DNA of 64,000 nt. It comes from Candidatus Nitrospira allomarina. Its GTDB lineage: Bacteria > Nitrospirota > Nitrospiria > Nitrospirales > UBA8639. The first letter of the stretch is position 1, and every line of letters begins with the position of its first letter. Of the stretch, positions 34,228 to 44,012 are shown in pieces. The translations under genes and the position numbers were made by a program. The notes below the pieces were generated by a model. The model was given only the letters and a program-made list of their open reading frames with translations, searched no databases and was not told the DNA's origin. The stretch is from positions 2,353,001-2,417,000 of the forward strand of contig NZ_CP116967.1 in NCBI RefSeq assembly GCF_032050975.1, read 5' to 3'.

Positions 34228-34888
34228 AGTCCTCATTGTTGATGATCATCGGGTGGTCCGTGAAGGGTTATGTGCGATTCTGGAAACTAAGGACGATATC
34301 CAGGTCGTGGGGGAAGCGAAAGATGGCGGAGAGGCTGTCGAACAAACCCGACTGCTTATGCCGGATGTGATTCTCATGGATGTCAGTATGCCGGGCATGA
34401 CGGGGGTGGAAGCCACGCGAATTATTAAGCGGGAATTTCCTCACATCGGGGTGGTGGCCCTGACGATGTACGAAGAACAGCAATACATTTTCGATCTGGT
34501 GCGAGCCGGAGCCACAGGGTATTTACTTAAAGATAGTGATTCGGCGCAAATTGTGGCTGCTATTCGGACTATTGCCCGTGGCGAGTCTCTTATTCATCCA
34601 TCGGTTGCCAGTAAAATTCTGGTCGAGTTTTCGTTGTTGTCTGAAGGCAAAGGCAAAAAACGGGGAATTTTGGAACACGATCTTACCGACCGTGAAATCA
34701 CCGTGTTGCAATTAGTGGCGGATGGAAAAACAAATAAGGAAATTGCGAACGTCCTGGATCTCAGTGAAAAGACGGTCAAAAATCACGTCCGCAATATCTT
34801 TCATAAATTGCATGTGTTTGATCGAACCCAGGCGGCCATCCTGGCCATTCGTAAAGGCATCATCGAACTCGAACCTCGCAAGATGTAA
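34211..34888 (+). CDS. NarL/FixJ-family response regulator
   Basis: 225 residues. Receiver domain: VLIVDDHRVVREGL (Asp11-Asp12), VILMDVSMPGMTGVEA (phosphorylated Asp57), VALTMYEEQQYIFD and GYLLKDSD. A LuxR-type helix-turn-helix at the C-terminus has LTDREITVLQLVADGKTNKE and LDLSEKTVKNHVRNIFHKL. The gene overlaps the Rossmann-kinase gene by 17 bp, so both are translated together and form a cognate pair. Target promoters are unknown; no obvious inverted repeat stands near the pair. The upstream gene lacks membrane segments, so the whole pathway is cytoplasmic. Confidence 0.95.
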   Translation: MPKTTKVLIVDDHRVVREGLCAILETKDDIQVVGEAKDGGEAVEQTRLLMPDVILMDVSMPGMTGVEATRIIKREFPHIGVVALTMYEEQQYIFDLVRAGATGYLLKDSDSAQIVAAIRTIARGESLIHPSVASKILVEFSLLSEGKGKKRGILEHDLTDREITVLQLVADGKTNKEIANVLDLSEKTVKNHVRNIFHKLHVFDRTQAAILAIRKGIIELEPRKM

Positions 34889-35034
34889 ACCGCGCCGCAC
34901 GTCCATCCTGTTGGCTTCTTTTACGTCGTCCTTTTGTGGCGCGTGAATCCGCCGTTTCTTCGTTTTACCTTGCCCGCCTATTTTCGTCAGTGCTAACATG
35001 ACATAAAGAAGTTTATCAAGGAGGAGTGAATGCA

Positions 35035-35319
35035 ATGGCGAATGTGACCTTGTTGGTGTCCAAATCCTGTTCGGCCTGCCCAAATGCGAAAACGCTCTGG
35101 AAGGGCATGCGGGTTAAATATAGTTTCAGTTACCGAGAGATTGATATTACATCGGAGGCCGGTCAAGAACTTGCGGAACGACATGCTATTCGTGCCGTTC
35201 CCGCAACCCTGATCAATGGACGGTTGACCTTTATCGGGGTTCCACCGCGGGAGAGTGCGGAGAAGGCGCTGCAAGCGAAGGCGAAGCCAAAACCTAAAAA
35301 AGAGGAAACTGAGGAATAA
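35035..35319 (+). CDS. Thioredoxin-like/glutaredoxin-type protein
   Basis: 94 residues from ATG 35035; the GTG at 35026 lies inside the ribosome-binding region AAGGAGGAG and is rejected. The N-terminal strand is VTLLVSKSCSACPNAKTLW, a CxxC motif (Cys12-Cys15), then SYREIDITSEAGQELAER and the cis-proline loop IRAVPATLING. This is the minimal thioredoxin/glutaredoxin fold used for thiol-disulfide exchange. The C-terminus is a lysine/proline/glutamate-rich tail. It is followed after 79 bp by a small zinc-ribbon gene. Substrate unknown. Confidence 0.87.
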   Translation: MANVTLLVSKSCSACPNAKTLWKGMRVKYSFSYREIDITSEAGQELAERHAIRAVPATLINGRLTFIGVPPRESAEKALQAKAKPKPKKEETEE

Positions 35320-35398
35320 TCTCAGGACTTTTTCGCATAGCTTCTCTTATACATTTTCTGCGGAGATATCCGCCGCGAAGGATACACGAGGTTCTCAC

Positions 35399-35575
35399 AT
35401 GCCCAATGAAGATGAAGACGAAATAGAATTAGATATTGAGTTGCCCGTCCTTCCCAGGGTTCCTTCCGGACCTCCACCGGAATGTTCCTTCTGTGGTGAT
35501 CCCATGTCCCTGATTGACGGGGATTGGAGTTGCCCTGATTGTAATGGCGAGCTCATAGGACCGGAAACCGGCTAG
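35399..35575 (+). CDS. Small zinc-ribbon protein
   Basis: 58 residues from ATG 35399, GAGG 8 nt before it. An acidic N-terminus (PNEDEDEIELDIELPVLPR) is followed by a four-cysteine zinc ribbon: ECSFCGDPMSLIDGDWSCPD with Cys29, Cys32, Cys45 and Cys48. The frame extends upstream to 35255 but that part overlaps the thioredoxin-like gene and is not used. Function is not known; this is one of several tiny zinc-ribbon genes in this window. It is followed by addB after 53 bp. Confidence 0.8.
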   Translation: MPNEDEDEIELDIELPVLPRVPSGPPPECSFCGDPMSLIDGDWSCPDCNGELIGPETG

Positions 35576-35628
35576 AAATCGGCCGGATTGGTCTTGTCGC
35601 CTGCCTCCGATCGAATGTAAAAGTCCGG

Positions 35629-38600
35629 ATGTTCACGCTTGTCAGCGGCCCATTCTCTCCTCACCTCGAATCAGCTCTTGTCGAAACGGTCCTGCAGATC
35701 AAATCGGCCGATTCCCGCGCGCCGCTGGCCATTCTTGTGCCTTCGGATTCATTGCGAAGAAGGCTTCAGTGGTTATTGTGCGCCGAACATTCCTGTGCGC
35801 TCTTCAATCTCCATGTTCTGACGTTCCATCAGTTCGCTCTCCATCTTCATGCCGAGCAAGCGGCATTGGGTTCGCTGGAAGCGGAGGTGTCTTCGTTCGA
35901 ACTTGTCGGCGACTTTTTCTATGAATACCTTCTAGCCGTACTTTTGGAAAAGAGTGGGCAAACTGTCGGACCCTTTGCCGATCTGCAAGGTTCATCAGGT
36001 CTCAGACAGGCCGTGTGGCGGAGCATTCGGGATTTGCTTGAAGCGCAAGTTGAGCCACGCCTGGCTCTCCGTGCGGTGGAAGAGGGGCTGTTCGACGAGA
36101 TTGCGGTCACTCGCCTCGCTGGCTTACTGAAACTTCAGGAGGCCATCGTGAATGTGAGCCGACAATTAGGGGTGGGATTGCCGGAAGATTTGGCCAATTC
36201 GGTGATTCCCTGGGTAGCGGCGTCACCGTTTGTTGCCAGACTCTCGACGGTCATCTATTACGGCTTTTACGACATCACGCAAGTTCAGCTTTCGCTGTTA
36301 GAAGAAGTGGCTCGTACGAATTCCGTGAAGGTGTTCTTTCCCCTTACCGATCAACCTGCCTATCAATTTGCCCAACGATTTCTCGATCGACATTTATTAA
36401 AAGCCGGAGTGGTGTACCAGCCTCTTCAGGTTAGGCACGAACCGTTGGAATCAGCGAATCGGACGGAATCATCCCCGTCCGTGCAGGTGGTAAATGTGAT
36501 TGGGAGCCAAGGGGAACTGGTTTTTACCTGCAAAGCCATTCTGCATGCGGTGGAAACGACAGGGCACACCTTTCATGAGATTGGGGTGGTGGCCAGAACT
36601 CTCGATCCATATGGGCTATTTCTGCGGCGGGTATTTGAGGAGCATCGAATTCCCTTTTCCACCACAGCGACTTTGCCTCTGTTGGAAGAACCGGTCGCTA
36701 AGATTTGGTGGCAGCTTGCCGGCTTGAGGGAAGAGGGGTATCCCTGGCAGGCCCTGCTGAATGTCGTGACTTCTCCCTATTATCGAAGCCCGTCGGTCAA
36801 CGGATGTTCCACCCATGAACAAAAGCCAATCTGGAGCCAGGCCATTCGTCATTGGCGTCTTATGCAAGGTCGGGACGATTGGGAACGTCTTGCAGCTGTC
36901 GCGAATGACCCGGAAGCAATTGGTGACTGGCAGCGGAAGGTCGGATTGCCTCTGGAAGAGGCGTCTGTGGCTATACAACAGTGCGCGGACGTCGTGGGCC
37001 GCCTGATCGCCGATTGCCAGGCTCTTCCGGAATCAGGCCCGATTAGTGAACTGACCCTCGCGTTTGAAGCACTCGTGAATACGCATCTCTCCTTGCTTCA
37101 AGAAAAGACATCATCTCGAAAGGAAGAGCGTGATCAGGCCCATCAGGCAGGCCTTGCACAAGCATTCGAACAGGTCATGACGCAGTTAAAGCAACTGGAT
37201 CGGGTCGGTACTCAGGTGACCTGGGGGGCATGGGTGGAGGTGTTTCGAGGAGCCTTGGAAGGGACAAGAATGCCTGTCCCGGGACAAAGCCCCTTAGGCG
37301 TGCAGGTATTCGATGCTATGGCGGCGCGAGGCCATGCCTTTAGAACTGTGTTTATTCTCGGAATGAATGATCAGGTCTTTCCACGTGTGGTTCGGGAGGA
37401 TGCATTTTTGCGTGACGGGGATCGAAGGGTGTTGGCGGAAAGCCTTGGATATAAAATTGATGAAAAATTGCATGGATTTGATGAAGAGTCTTTGTTGTTT
37501 GCGTTGCTTCGGCACTCAGCCCGTGACCGGGTGTATCTCGTCTATCAACGTTCCGACCACAAGGGGCGTCCGCTGTTGCCGTCTCCTCTCCTAAACGAAT
37601 GCGTGAAAAATGTCCCGGGCTGTTCTGAGTCGGAGATCAGTGTGCCATTGCGTGTGGCTGAACGGGTGAGAATTCCATACTTTTCTCCTGGTGAAGAGAC
37701 CGGACAGGAAGCGCGCCTGCGGTATCTGCTTCAGGGGCGGGCGATCCAAACAGATTCTTTGGGGCCATCGTTCTGGTGGAAATTGCTACGCCATGGACTC
37801 AAAGCGGTGGCTGCTCTTGAAAGAACGTCCACAGGCGCGGGATCGTATGATGGGATCATGGCCGTCGAAGGGACTCATTGGCAGGAGCTCTTGTCCCGAG
37901 GATTGTCACCGTCAGCGTTGGAACACTATGCTCAATGTCCTTTCCGGTATTGGATGGATCATGCTCTGCATACACGGAATGTTCGAGAGGCCATTTCGCG
38001 GGAAATGCCTAGTCGGGTTTGGGGAGAGTTGGGGCATGCCATTCTTCGACACGTCTATCGCTATCTCATCGATCATAAATGGCCGGTCTCTTCGATAGAG
38101 TCCGATCATCTCTCTTCCTTGATCGCCTCGACCATTAATCAGGTATGCGATAAATATGCGACACACTACGGAAAAGGGTATGTGGTCCTGTGGGAAAGAA
38201 TGAAAACGCAATTAGGTGCTGTGGTATTTGCGATGATCGAGCATGACCAAGAGGAGTACGTCGATCAGGCCATGGTGCCGGTGGATTGTGAGATAGGGGC
38301 CGAGGGAGAGATTGTCGACGGGGTGCCGGGAGGCTCGACCTTGCTGAAAATTCATGGACGAGTGGATCGCGTGGACCGGCAGTCCGATGGCCCAAGGACT
38401 CGTATTGTGGATTATAAATTTGCGGGTGGTTTGGCGACTCGAACAGAACACCCCGATCTCGTCAATGAAGCCTTGCGTGGTCGACGGTTACAACCTCCTT
38501 TATATTCACTGATGTCTACCTTGAGCCTGGCCGGCCATCCCGGAGAGCATTCCAAAGAAATAATGTCGCCACATCCTGCGATGCATTCCGTGGAATTCCG

Positions 38601-38880
38601 GTTTATCCGTCCATTGCAATCTGCGCCTCTCACGTTCTCATCGTTTCACAGTTCGATCTGGGCAACGCCAACGGGTGATCAATTATTGCGGACTATTCGT
38701 CGTTGGATCGAAGGCATACGCACCGGGCAGTTCTTTGTTCTACCTGGTTCCTATTGTCGTGACTGCTCGTGGTCGGTGGCCTGTCGGTTTCAGCATCATC
38801 CATCGTGGGTGAGGGCGTATGGAATTCCCTTGGCGAAGGAATTTCGGCAAGGGCGAAAGCAACGGGCCACCCATGAGTAA
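35629..38880 (+). CDS. addB: AddB-like subunit of the AddAB (RecBCD-type) helicase-nuclease
   Basis: 1083 residues. The N-terminal part is an inactivated SF1-helicase-like region (AILVPSDSLRRRLQWLLC, GMNDQVFPRVVREDAFLRD). The C-terminal PD-(D/E)XK nuclease domain starts at SALEHYAQCPFRYWMD and has GELGHAILRHV-type and RIVDYKF motifs. Four cysteines in the Cys770 - Cys1043-x2-Cys1046-x5-Cys1052 pattern form the AddB iron-sulfur staple. With AddA it resects double-strand ends for RecA. ATG 35629 is the start given; no strong ribosome-binding site was noted. The stop overlaps addA by 8 bp. The Walker-A lysine of bacterial AddB (GxGKS) is not present. Confidence 0.9.
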   Translation: MFTLVSGPFSPHLESALVETVLQIKSADSRAPLAILVPSDSLRRRLQWLLCAEHSCALFNLHVLTFHQFALHLHAEQAALGSLEAEVSSFELVGDFFYEYLLAVLLEKSGQTVGPFADLQGSSGLRQAVWRSIRDLLEAQVEPRLALRAVEEGLFDEIAVTRLAGLLKLQEAIVNVSRQLGVGLPEDLANSVIPWVAASPFVARLSTVIYYGFYDITQVQLSLLEEVARTNSVKVFFPLTDQPAYQFAQRFLDRHLLKAGVVYQPLQVRHEPLESANRTESSPSVQVVNVIGSQGELVFTCKAILHAVETTGHTFHEIGVVARTLDPYGLFLRRVFEEHRIPFSTTATLPLLEEPVAKIWWQLAGLREEGYPWQALLNVVTSPYYRSPSVNGCSTHEQKPIWSQAIRHWRLMQGRDDWERLAAVANDPEAIGDWQRKVGLPLEEASVAIQQCADVVGRLIADCQALPESGPISELTLAFEALVNTHLSLLQEKTSSRKEERDQAHQAGLAQAFEQVMTQLKQLDRVGTQVTWGAWVEVFRGALEGTRMPVPGQSPLGVQVFDAMAARGHAFRTVFILGMNDQVFPRVVREDAFLRDGDRRVLAESLGYKIDEKLHGFDEESLLFALLRHSARDRVYLVYQRSDHKGRPLLPSPLLNECVKNVPGCSESEISVPLRVAERVRIPYFSPGEETGQEARLRYLLQGRAIQTDSLGPSFWWKLLRHGLKAVAALERTSTGAGSYDGIMAVEGTHWQELLSRGLSPSALEHYAQCPFRYWMDHALHTRNVREAISREMPSRVWGELGHAILRHVYRYLIDHKWPVSSIESDHLSSLIASTINQVCDKYATHYGKGYVVLWERMKTQLGAVVFAMIEHDQEEYVDQAMVPVDCEIGAEGEIVDGVPGGSTLLKIHGRVDRVDRQSDGPRTRIVDYKFAGGLATRTEHPDLVNEALRGRRLQPPLYSLMSTLSLAGHPGEHSKEIMSPHPAMHSVEFRFIRPLQSAPLTFSSFHSSIWATPTGDQLLRTIRRWIEGIRTGQFFVLPGSYCRDCSWSVACRFQHHPSWVRAYGIPLAKEFRQGRKQRATHE

Positions 38881-41800
38881 TCTCGAGCGTCTTCCCGATG
38901 CCGATGCGCGACTGATGGCGGAAACCACGTTTGATCGTAATGTGGTTGTGCTGGCCGGGGCCGGGACGGGTAAAACAACGCTGTTGGTGAATCGACTAAT
39001 TCATGCGCTTCTGAGGGAGCCTCACCCGTTACGCCTGACCGACATGTTGGCTCTGACCTTCACGAATAAAGCTGCGAATGAAATGAAAGCGCGGCTTCGG
39101 GACCGGTTGCATGCGCTGCTGGCTGATTGTGAGGCGGAAGCCGGAAGTGTGGGTTCCGAGAGCACAGACCTGGAGGAGTTCAAACAACGCTATCATGTGT
39201 CCACGGCGCATGTGAAAGGGAGACTTCAAGTCGCCTTGCGTGATCTGGAGAAATCGCAAATTGCCACGCTCCATAGTTTTGCGGCTCATGTCCTTCGTCT
39301 GTATCCCTTAGAAGCCAGGGTCGATCCGCATTTCCATGAGGATGAAGGGATTCAATTTCTTGAGACATTTCAAAATGCGTGGGATGCCTGGCTTGAACAG
39401 GAATTAGGTGGGCAAGGTTCGGCGCATGCCCAGTGGCAGGACTTGCTCAATCACATGGGTTTGCATGAAATTCGATCCTTTGCCTTTTCGCTCTGTCAGG
39501 ATCAGATTTCTATTCCTGAATTGGATCAGCAAGTGTGTGCCGAAGGTTTCTCGCCGGCCTTTCGGAAGTGGCTACAGAGTAAACAGCATCAGGTCCGATT
39601 ATTGCTGACGAAATACGATCGCGCCAAACCTCGAAAAATTGAGAAGCTCTTATCTCTTGCTGAACGTGTGTTTGATCGAGTGGGGTATGGGGAGTCACCA
39701 ATGAACTTCAATTTGTCTGGTGAAGAGAAAGCCCTGGTTGATTCCACCATTGGTAAGGCCCCGGGAGAGTGGGATGCGTCGGATTTTCAAAATGCCAGGC
39801 TGGCGATTCAAGCTGCGCAACAGCTGTTGCAGGTCAATGAAGCCCTGTTGGGAAAGGTCCTTGATGTGCTTGGGCCCTTTGCCGAACGAGTTCGCCAAAG
39901 TTTTTCGGCGAAGGGATGGATTCGATTTGATGGGCTCTTGATCCGGGTCAGAGATCTCCTACGGGATCATCCCATGGTCAGAGAGCAATTGAAGAAGACC
40001 TATGCGGCCATAATGGTTGATGAGTTTCAGGATACTGATCCGGTTCAATATGAAATTTTACTTTATCTGGGTGAAGGCCCAAATGAGTGCGGGAGGATTT
40101 GGCGGGATATCCGGCTTATGCCGGGGAAGCTGTTTATTGTTGGTGATCCCAAACAATCGATCTATGCCTTTCGGCGAGCTGATATCGAGGCGTTTGATCA
40201 GGTCGTGAACAAAGTGACGCATGATGGAGGGATCGTGTGTACTCTTCTGACCAATTTTCGTAGTGATGGGGCCATTCTTGAAGCCGTCAATGCGGTGTTT
40301 GACCGGTTATTCATTCCACAAGCCAATGTCCAACCCCCCAATGTCCCCCTGGCGGTTGGACGGATGCGAGAGCCGGGCTCCGGCTCGACAGGAATGGAAG
40401 TCTGTGTGATGGCCAATCCTCAAGGGGAGGACGAATGGGATGCTGAGCGGGCCACACGGGTGGAAGCCGAATGGTTAGCGGGGTGGATTGAGGAACAATT
40501 GCTGCCGGGAAGCCAGTGGGTCATGGAGAAGGGAGTGAGAACCTCCTTACGTCCCGGGCACGTCGCGGTGTTGTTAAGAAAGTTTACCAATGCGCAGGTG
40601 TATCTTGAAGCGTTGCAGCGCCACAACATTCCTTGCATGGCCGATGGTGAGCGGCATTTTTACCGGCGTCAGGAAGTGATTGATGTGGTGAATGTGCTTC
40701 GCGTCCTGGATGACCCCACCGATGCTCTGGCCCTTGTGGGCATTCTCCGTTCTTCGTTAGGCGGGCTGACGGATCGGGAGATTATGGATGTGATGAAACT
40801 TGGCCCGTTGGATATCCGGCAGGCTCAAAGACTTGATGCATGGGCAAATTCACAGCAGGCAGTCATTCAGGGCCTTTTCCAGCGGCTGGCCTGGCTTCAT
40901 GCCCAGGCAAATCGACTCCCTCTTCCGGAATTGCTTGATCACCTGTTTCAACAACTTCCTCTCGTGGAATTGGCCGCCGCCTCGAGCCATGGTGAGCAGG
41001 CGGTGGTGAATGTCTGGAAGCTTCGTGACCTGATGAGTGAACAGGCGGCCATTCCTTCTCTATCGTTTTCTGCCTGGGTGGAGCGATTGGTTCATTCCCT
41101 CATGACCCATCCTGCAGAGCCTGAGGCTCCATTGGCCGAAGAGACGTTAGACGCGGTGCGTGTCCTAACGATTCATAAGGCCAAAGGACTCGAGTTCCCC
41201 GTGGTGATGTTACCCGGGTTGCATCAGAAAGTTACAGGACTGGATCGCGGGGCACAGATTACATTTGACTGGATTAGCGGCTTGTACGGTTGTACATTGC
41301 CTCCTATCTGGAATACAGGCCAGGTGCCTCTGTGGGAAAAACAACGGATTCGGGAAGCCGCCGAACAGCGACGTCTGCTATATGTGGGAATGACCAGGGC
41401 CAGGGAGCGCTTAATCTTATCAGGGGGCATACTCCCGAAAGTGGGTGGGGAGAGCCTTTTGAGTCTTATCCAGGGGATTGTTGAAGGAGAATTAGGGAAT
41501 CCAGACCTGGATATTGTGCGGGTGGGAGGATTCTCCATCTCTCACACCGTCGTGACGCCCGCGGTGTTGAAATCATGGAAGCCCGCACAGCATCATTCTG
41601 ATCCTGAAGGTAGCGGTGAGGTGGTGATATCGATGCCACAGTGGGACACACGTGAAATGAGATGGCAAAAGACCAATCAGGCGGAGGCTTATGTCAATCC
41701 CTCCATGCTGCATCAGGCGAAATCAGCCCAGGAGAGGGGAAAGAGGGGGCAAAGTTCACGTGGCACCGGTCAGCGTCTCGGAATTTTGATGCATCGAGTG

Positions 41801-42316
41801 CTTCAACGGTGGAATTTTCAGCGTGAGCATGAAATGGTTCAGAGTGCGCTCGTTGATTTTTGTGAACGCCAGTTACCAGACCAGTCAGGGTTGGATAAAA
41901 GTGAGGTAGTCAGAGAACTTGAAATGCTCTTTGATCACTTTCTCGGTTCACCGGGGTATCGGGAATTGCAGAGGGCAACTATTCTTGGTCGGGAGGTTCC
42001 ATTTGCGGTGCCATGGCCTGTCGGGCAACATGAGTCTTCTTTGCCACGGACCTGCGTGATGGAGGGAGTGATGGATGTGGTCTATGAAATTGATGGCGAC
42101 GTGTGGGTTGGCGATTATAAAACGGATCACGTATCCTCTCGCACAGTGGCGGAGCGCGTGGAGACTTACCGGGAACAAGCGCAGGCCTATGCGCGGGCCG
42201 CACGCCAATGCTTGGGTCCTGCGGTTAAAGGGTGTAAACTCTTTTTTATTCGTCTCGGTGAAGTGGTCACGGTGAATGTAGGAACCGAGGGAAATATGTT
42301 TCAACATGAACAATAG
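38873..42316 (+). CDS. addA: AddA-like helicase-nuclease subunit
   Basis: 1147 residues from ATG 38873 (MSNLERLPDADARL), overlapping the addB stop by 8 bp. Walker A is VVLAGAGTGKTTLLVNRL (28-36), then LTFTNKAANEMKARLRDRL, Walker B IMVDEFQDTDPVQYEILLYL, FIVGDPKQSIYAFRRADIEA, LTIHKAKGLEFPVVML and LLYVGMTRARERLILSGG: a complete UvrD-type helicase. A C-terminal RecB-like nuclease follows (GILMHRVLQRW, VWVGDYKTDHVSSRTVAE near residue 1080). The pair unwinds and degrades DNA ends until a recombination signal is met. A RecB-type signature is strong; the AddA versus RecB naming follows from the AddB partner. Confidence 0.95.
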   Translation: MSNLERLPDADARLMAETTFDRNVVVLAGAGTGKTTLLVNRLIHALLREPHPLRLTDMLALTFTNKAANEMKARLRDRLHALLADCEAEAGSVGSESTDLEEFKQRYHVSTAHVKGRLQVALRDLEKSQIATLHSFAAHVLRLYPLEARVDPHFHEDEGIQFLETFQNAWDAWLEQELGGQGSAHAQWQDLLNHMGLHEIRSFAFSLCQDQISIPELDQQVCAEGFSPAFRKWLQSKQHQVRLLLTKYDRAKPRKIEKLLSLAERVFDRVGYGESPMNFNLSGEEKALVDSTIGKAPGEWDASDFQNARLAIQAAQQLLQVNEALLGKVLDVLGPFAERVRQSFSAKGWIRFDGLLIRVRDLLRDHPMVREQLKKTYAAIMVDEFQDTDPVQYEILLYLGEGPNECGRIWRDIRLMPGKLFIVGDPKQSIYAFRRADIEAFDQVVNKVTHDGGIVCTLLTNFRSDGAILEAVNAVFDRLFIPQANVQPPNVPLAVGRMREPGSGSTGMEVCVMANPQGEDEWDAERATRVEAEWLAGWIEEQLLPGSQWVMEKGVRTSLRPGHVAVLLRKFTNAQVYLEALQRHNIPCMADGERHFYRRQEVIDVVNVLRVLDDPTDALALVGILRSSLGGLTDREIMDVMKLGPLDIRQAQRLDAWANSQQAVIQGLFQRLAWLHAQANRLPLPELLDHLFQQLPLVELAAASSHGEQAVVNVWKLRDLMSEQAAIPSLSFSAWVERLVHSLMTHPAEPEAPLAEETLDAVRVLTIHKAKGLEFPVVMLPGLHQKVTGLDRGAQITFDWISGLYGCTLPPIWNTGQVPLWEKQRIREAAEQRRLLYVGMTRARERLILSGGILPKVGGESLLSLIQGIVEGELGNPDLDIVRVGGFSISHTVVTPAVLKSWKPAQHHSDPEGSGEVVISMPQWDTREMRWQKTNQAEAYVNPSMLHQAKSAQERGKRGQSSRGTGQRLGILMHRVLQRWNFQREHEMVQSALVDFCERQLPDQSGLDKSEVVRELEMLFDHFLGSPGYRELQRATILGREVPFAVPWPVGQHESSLPRTCVMEGVMDVVYEIDGDVWVGDYKTDHVSSRTVAERVETYREQAQAYARAARQCLGPAVKGCKLFFIRLGEVVTVNVGTEGNMFQHEQ

Positions 42317-42336
42317 ATGACAAGAAGGAGGGAGCG

Positions 42337-42801
42337 ATGAAGAATTGGAGGATGAAGGTATGCGTTGGGGTCTATTTCATTATGATGGCGGCAGGAGGGT
42401 GCGCATCTGACAAACCAGCGCCGTTGACAGCCTTGGCCCCTCCTCCAAATGTGGAAACCCAAGTGTTGCAGGTTATGACCGAAGGCAAGCGCTTATTTGA
42501 CGAAGGCCGGTGGGAAGCGGCACGGCAACAATTCCAGGTTGCTGTCCAACAACAAGCTGATCTGGCGGAAGCCCACTATAATCTTGCGTTGTGCATGGAC
42601 AAAATGGGCGATCAAGCCGGAGCAAAGAAACATTTCATTGAGGCTGCCAACCTTGCTCCCGGTGATAAGGTGATTTGGAATTCCCCACCGCTTCGACGGT
42701 ATGGCAATGTTCCCGATGCCCCTGCGCAAGCTACTTCGGCTCCGGTCATGCCGGGATTCGGTGGGGGAGCGACTCCAGGCGGCGGGGGTAGGGGTTTTTA
42801 A
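42337..42801 (+). CDS. TPR-repeat lipoprotein
   Basis: 154 residues. A lipoprotein signal (VGVYFIMMAAGGC, lipidated Cys22) leads to a proline-rich spacer and then two TPR-like helices pairs (EGKRLFDEGRWEAARQQFQV, LAEAHYNLALCMDKMGDQAG, AKKHFIEAANLAPGDKV). The C-terminus is glycine/proline rich (FGGGATPGGGGRG). The protein should be membrane-bound on the periplasmic side and act as a protein-interaction scaffold. AGGAGGGAGCG precedes ATG 42337. It follows addA by 20 bp but its function is unrelated; it converges on lgt, the enzyme that would modify its cysteine. Confidence 0.85.
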   Translation: MKNWRMKVCVGVYFIMMAAGGCASDKPAPLTALAPPPNVETQVLQVMTEGKRLFDEGRWEAARQQFQVAVQQQADLAEAHYNLALCMDKMGDQAGAKKHFIEAANLAPGDKVIWNSPPLRRYGNVPDAPAQATSAPVMPGFGGGATPGGGGRGF

Positions 42802-42856
42802 GCTGTTTTTGGGGGATTTCTCGGAATCTGATAAGAATGCATGAAGTGGGGGAGGG

Positions 42857-43675
42857 TTATGCCTGTTTGTATCCCCGAACAATCATGAAGACGCCAACGG
42901 CAACCATCGGGATACAGAGTAACTGACCCATCGTGATCCACTGGAAGATAAACCCTAAATGACTATCCGGTTCACGGAAAAATTCTACAAAAAATCGAGC
43001 GACTCCATATCCGCAGATGAAGGTCCAAAATATGGTTCCCGGTGGGGTTGACCGGCGGTTGATAACCCATAAAAGAGCAAAGAGTGCAAGGCCTTCCAAG
43101 CCTGCCTCATAGAGTTGCGAGGGGTGTCGGCACTCCGGGCCGCCATGAGGGAACACCATGCACCATTCGACGTCGGTCGGCCGCCCGAATAATTCTCCGT
43201 TGATAAAATTCCCCATCCGTCCAAAGCCCAACCCGATTGGAGCCGCTCCTGCGGCTAAGTCGGCGATGGGCCAAACAGGAAACCCGCGGGTTTTGCAAAA
43301 GATCCAGATCGCGATACATGTTCCGATCAGCCCGCCGTGAAATGACATTCCCCCTTCCCATACCGCAAAAATTTTGAGGGGATGGTCCAGATAAAAGGGG
43401 AGGTTATAAAACAACACATATCCCAAGCGCCCTCCGAGAAAGACGCCAAAGGCGGCATAGACAATAAGATCGGATAATTGTTGTGGTGGGAGAGAGATAT
43501 TCCTCGTGGCGGCTCTGGACTTGATCAGCCAATAGGCTCCTGCCAATCCCAGGAGGTACATGAGACCATACCATCGAAGTGCCAGGGGCCCGATACGAAA
43601 AAAGACCGGATCGATATCCGGATAGGGGAGCCGCGCAAGGTCCGCCAAAATGGAGACAGGGTCGAGGGCCATCAT
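42857..43675 (-). CDS. lgt: Prolipoprotein diacylglyceryl transferase Lgt
   Basis: 272 residues with seven hydrophobic segments. RWYGLMYLLGLAGAYWLIK, the H-x2-GGLIGTCIAIW region (GGMSFHGGLIGTC) and GLGFGRMGNFINGELFGRPT are the Lgt signature; HPSQLYEAGLEGLALF is also conserved. It transfers diacylglycerol from phosphatidylglycerol to the lipobox cysteine in the inner membrane. Start ATG 43675 (MMAL) has a second ATG directly after it; the ribosome-binding site is weak. It converges on a lipoprotein gene with 55 bp between stops and is divergent from the sigma-54 activator. Confidence 0.96.
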   Translation of the reverse strand: MMALDPVSILADLARLPYPDIDPVFFRIGPLALRWYGLMYLLGLAGAYWLIKSRAATRNISLPPQQLSDLIVYAAFGVFLGGRLGYVLFYNLPFYLDHPLKIFAVWEGGMSFHGGLIGTCIAIWIFCKTRGFPVWPIADLAAGAAPIGLGFGRMGNFINGELFGRPTDVEWCMVFPHGGPECRHPSQLYEAGLEGLALFALLWVINRRSTPPGTIFWTFICGYGVARFFVEFFREPDSHLGFIFQWITMGQLLCIPMVAVGVFMIVRGYKQA

Positions 43676-44012
43676 CCGGTAACGTGCTTTACTTTACGAC
43701 CGAGGTGCCCGGAAGACGTTTGCGCTTCTTCTAAAGGAGAACCCTCAGTTGGGAGCCAGATGGAAAGATGGCGTACCGCATGCTTCACCAGGGGCGAGCC
43801 TGTTGGGAGAACCTCGTTCTTTTTGGAATGTGGCAAAATGTCTATCGGCAAGGGTTTGTGGAGCAGAATAGGGTTGCCTTACACTAACAGGAACGGGTCC
43901 GGTCACATTGTTCGGAAGATATCACATTATCTTCCTACCATAAATGCGGATGAAAGAAAAGGCGTGTGGGTGGTAATCAGAAGTCGGTATCTTGACGAGA
44001 GGCATGGACATC
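43676..44012. other. Divergent intergenic region, no gene supported
   Basis: 337 bp between lgt and the sigma-54 activator. It carries a long open frame in one direction that overlaps lgt; it has no ribosome-binding site and is rejected. No convincing promoter box was found. Confidence 0.4.
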
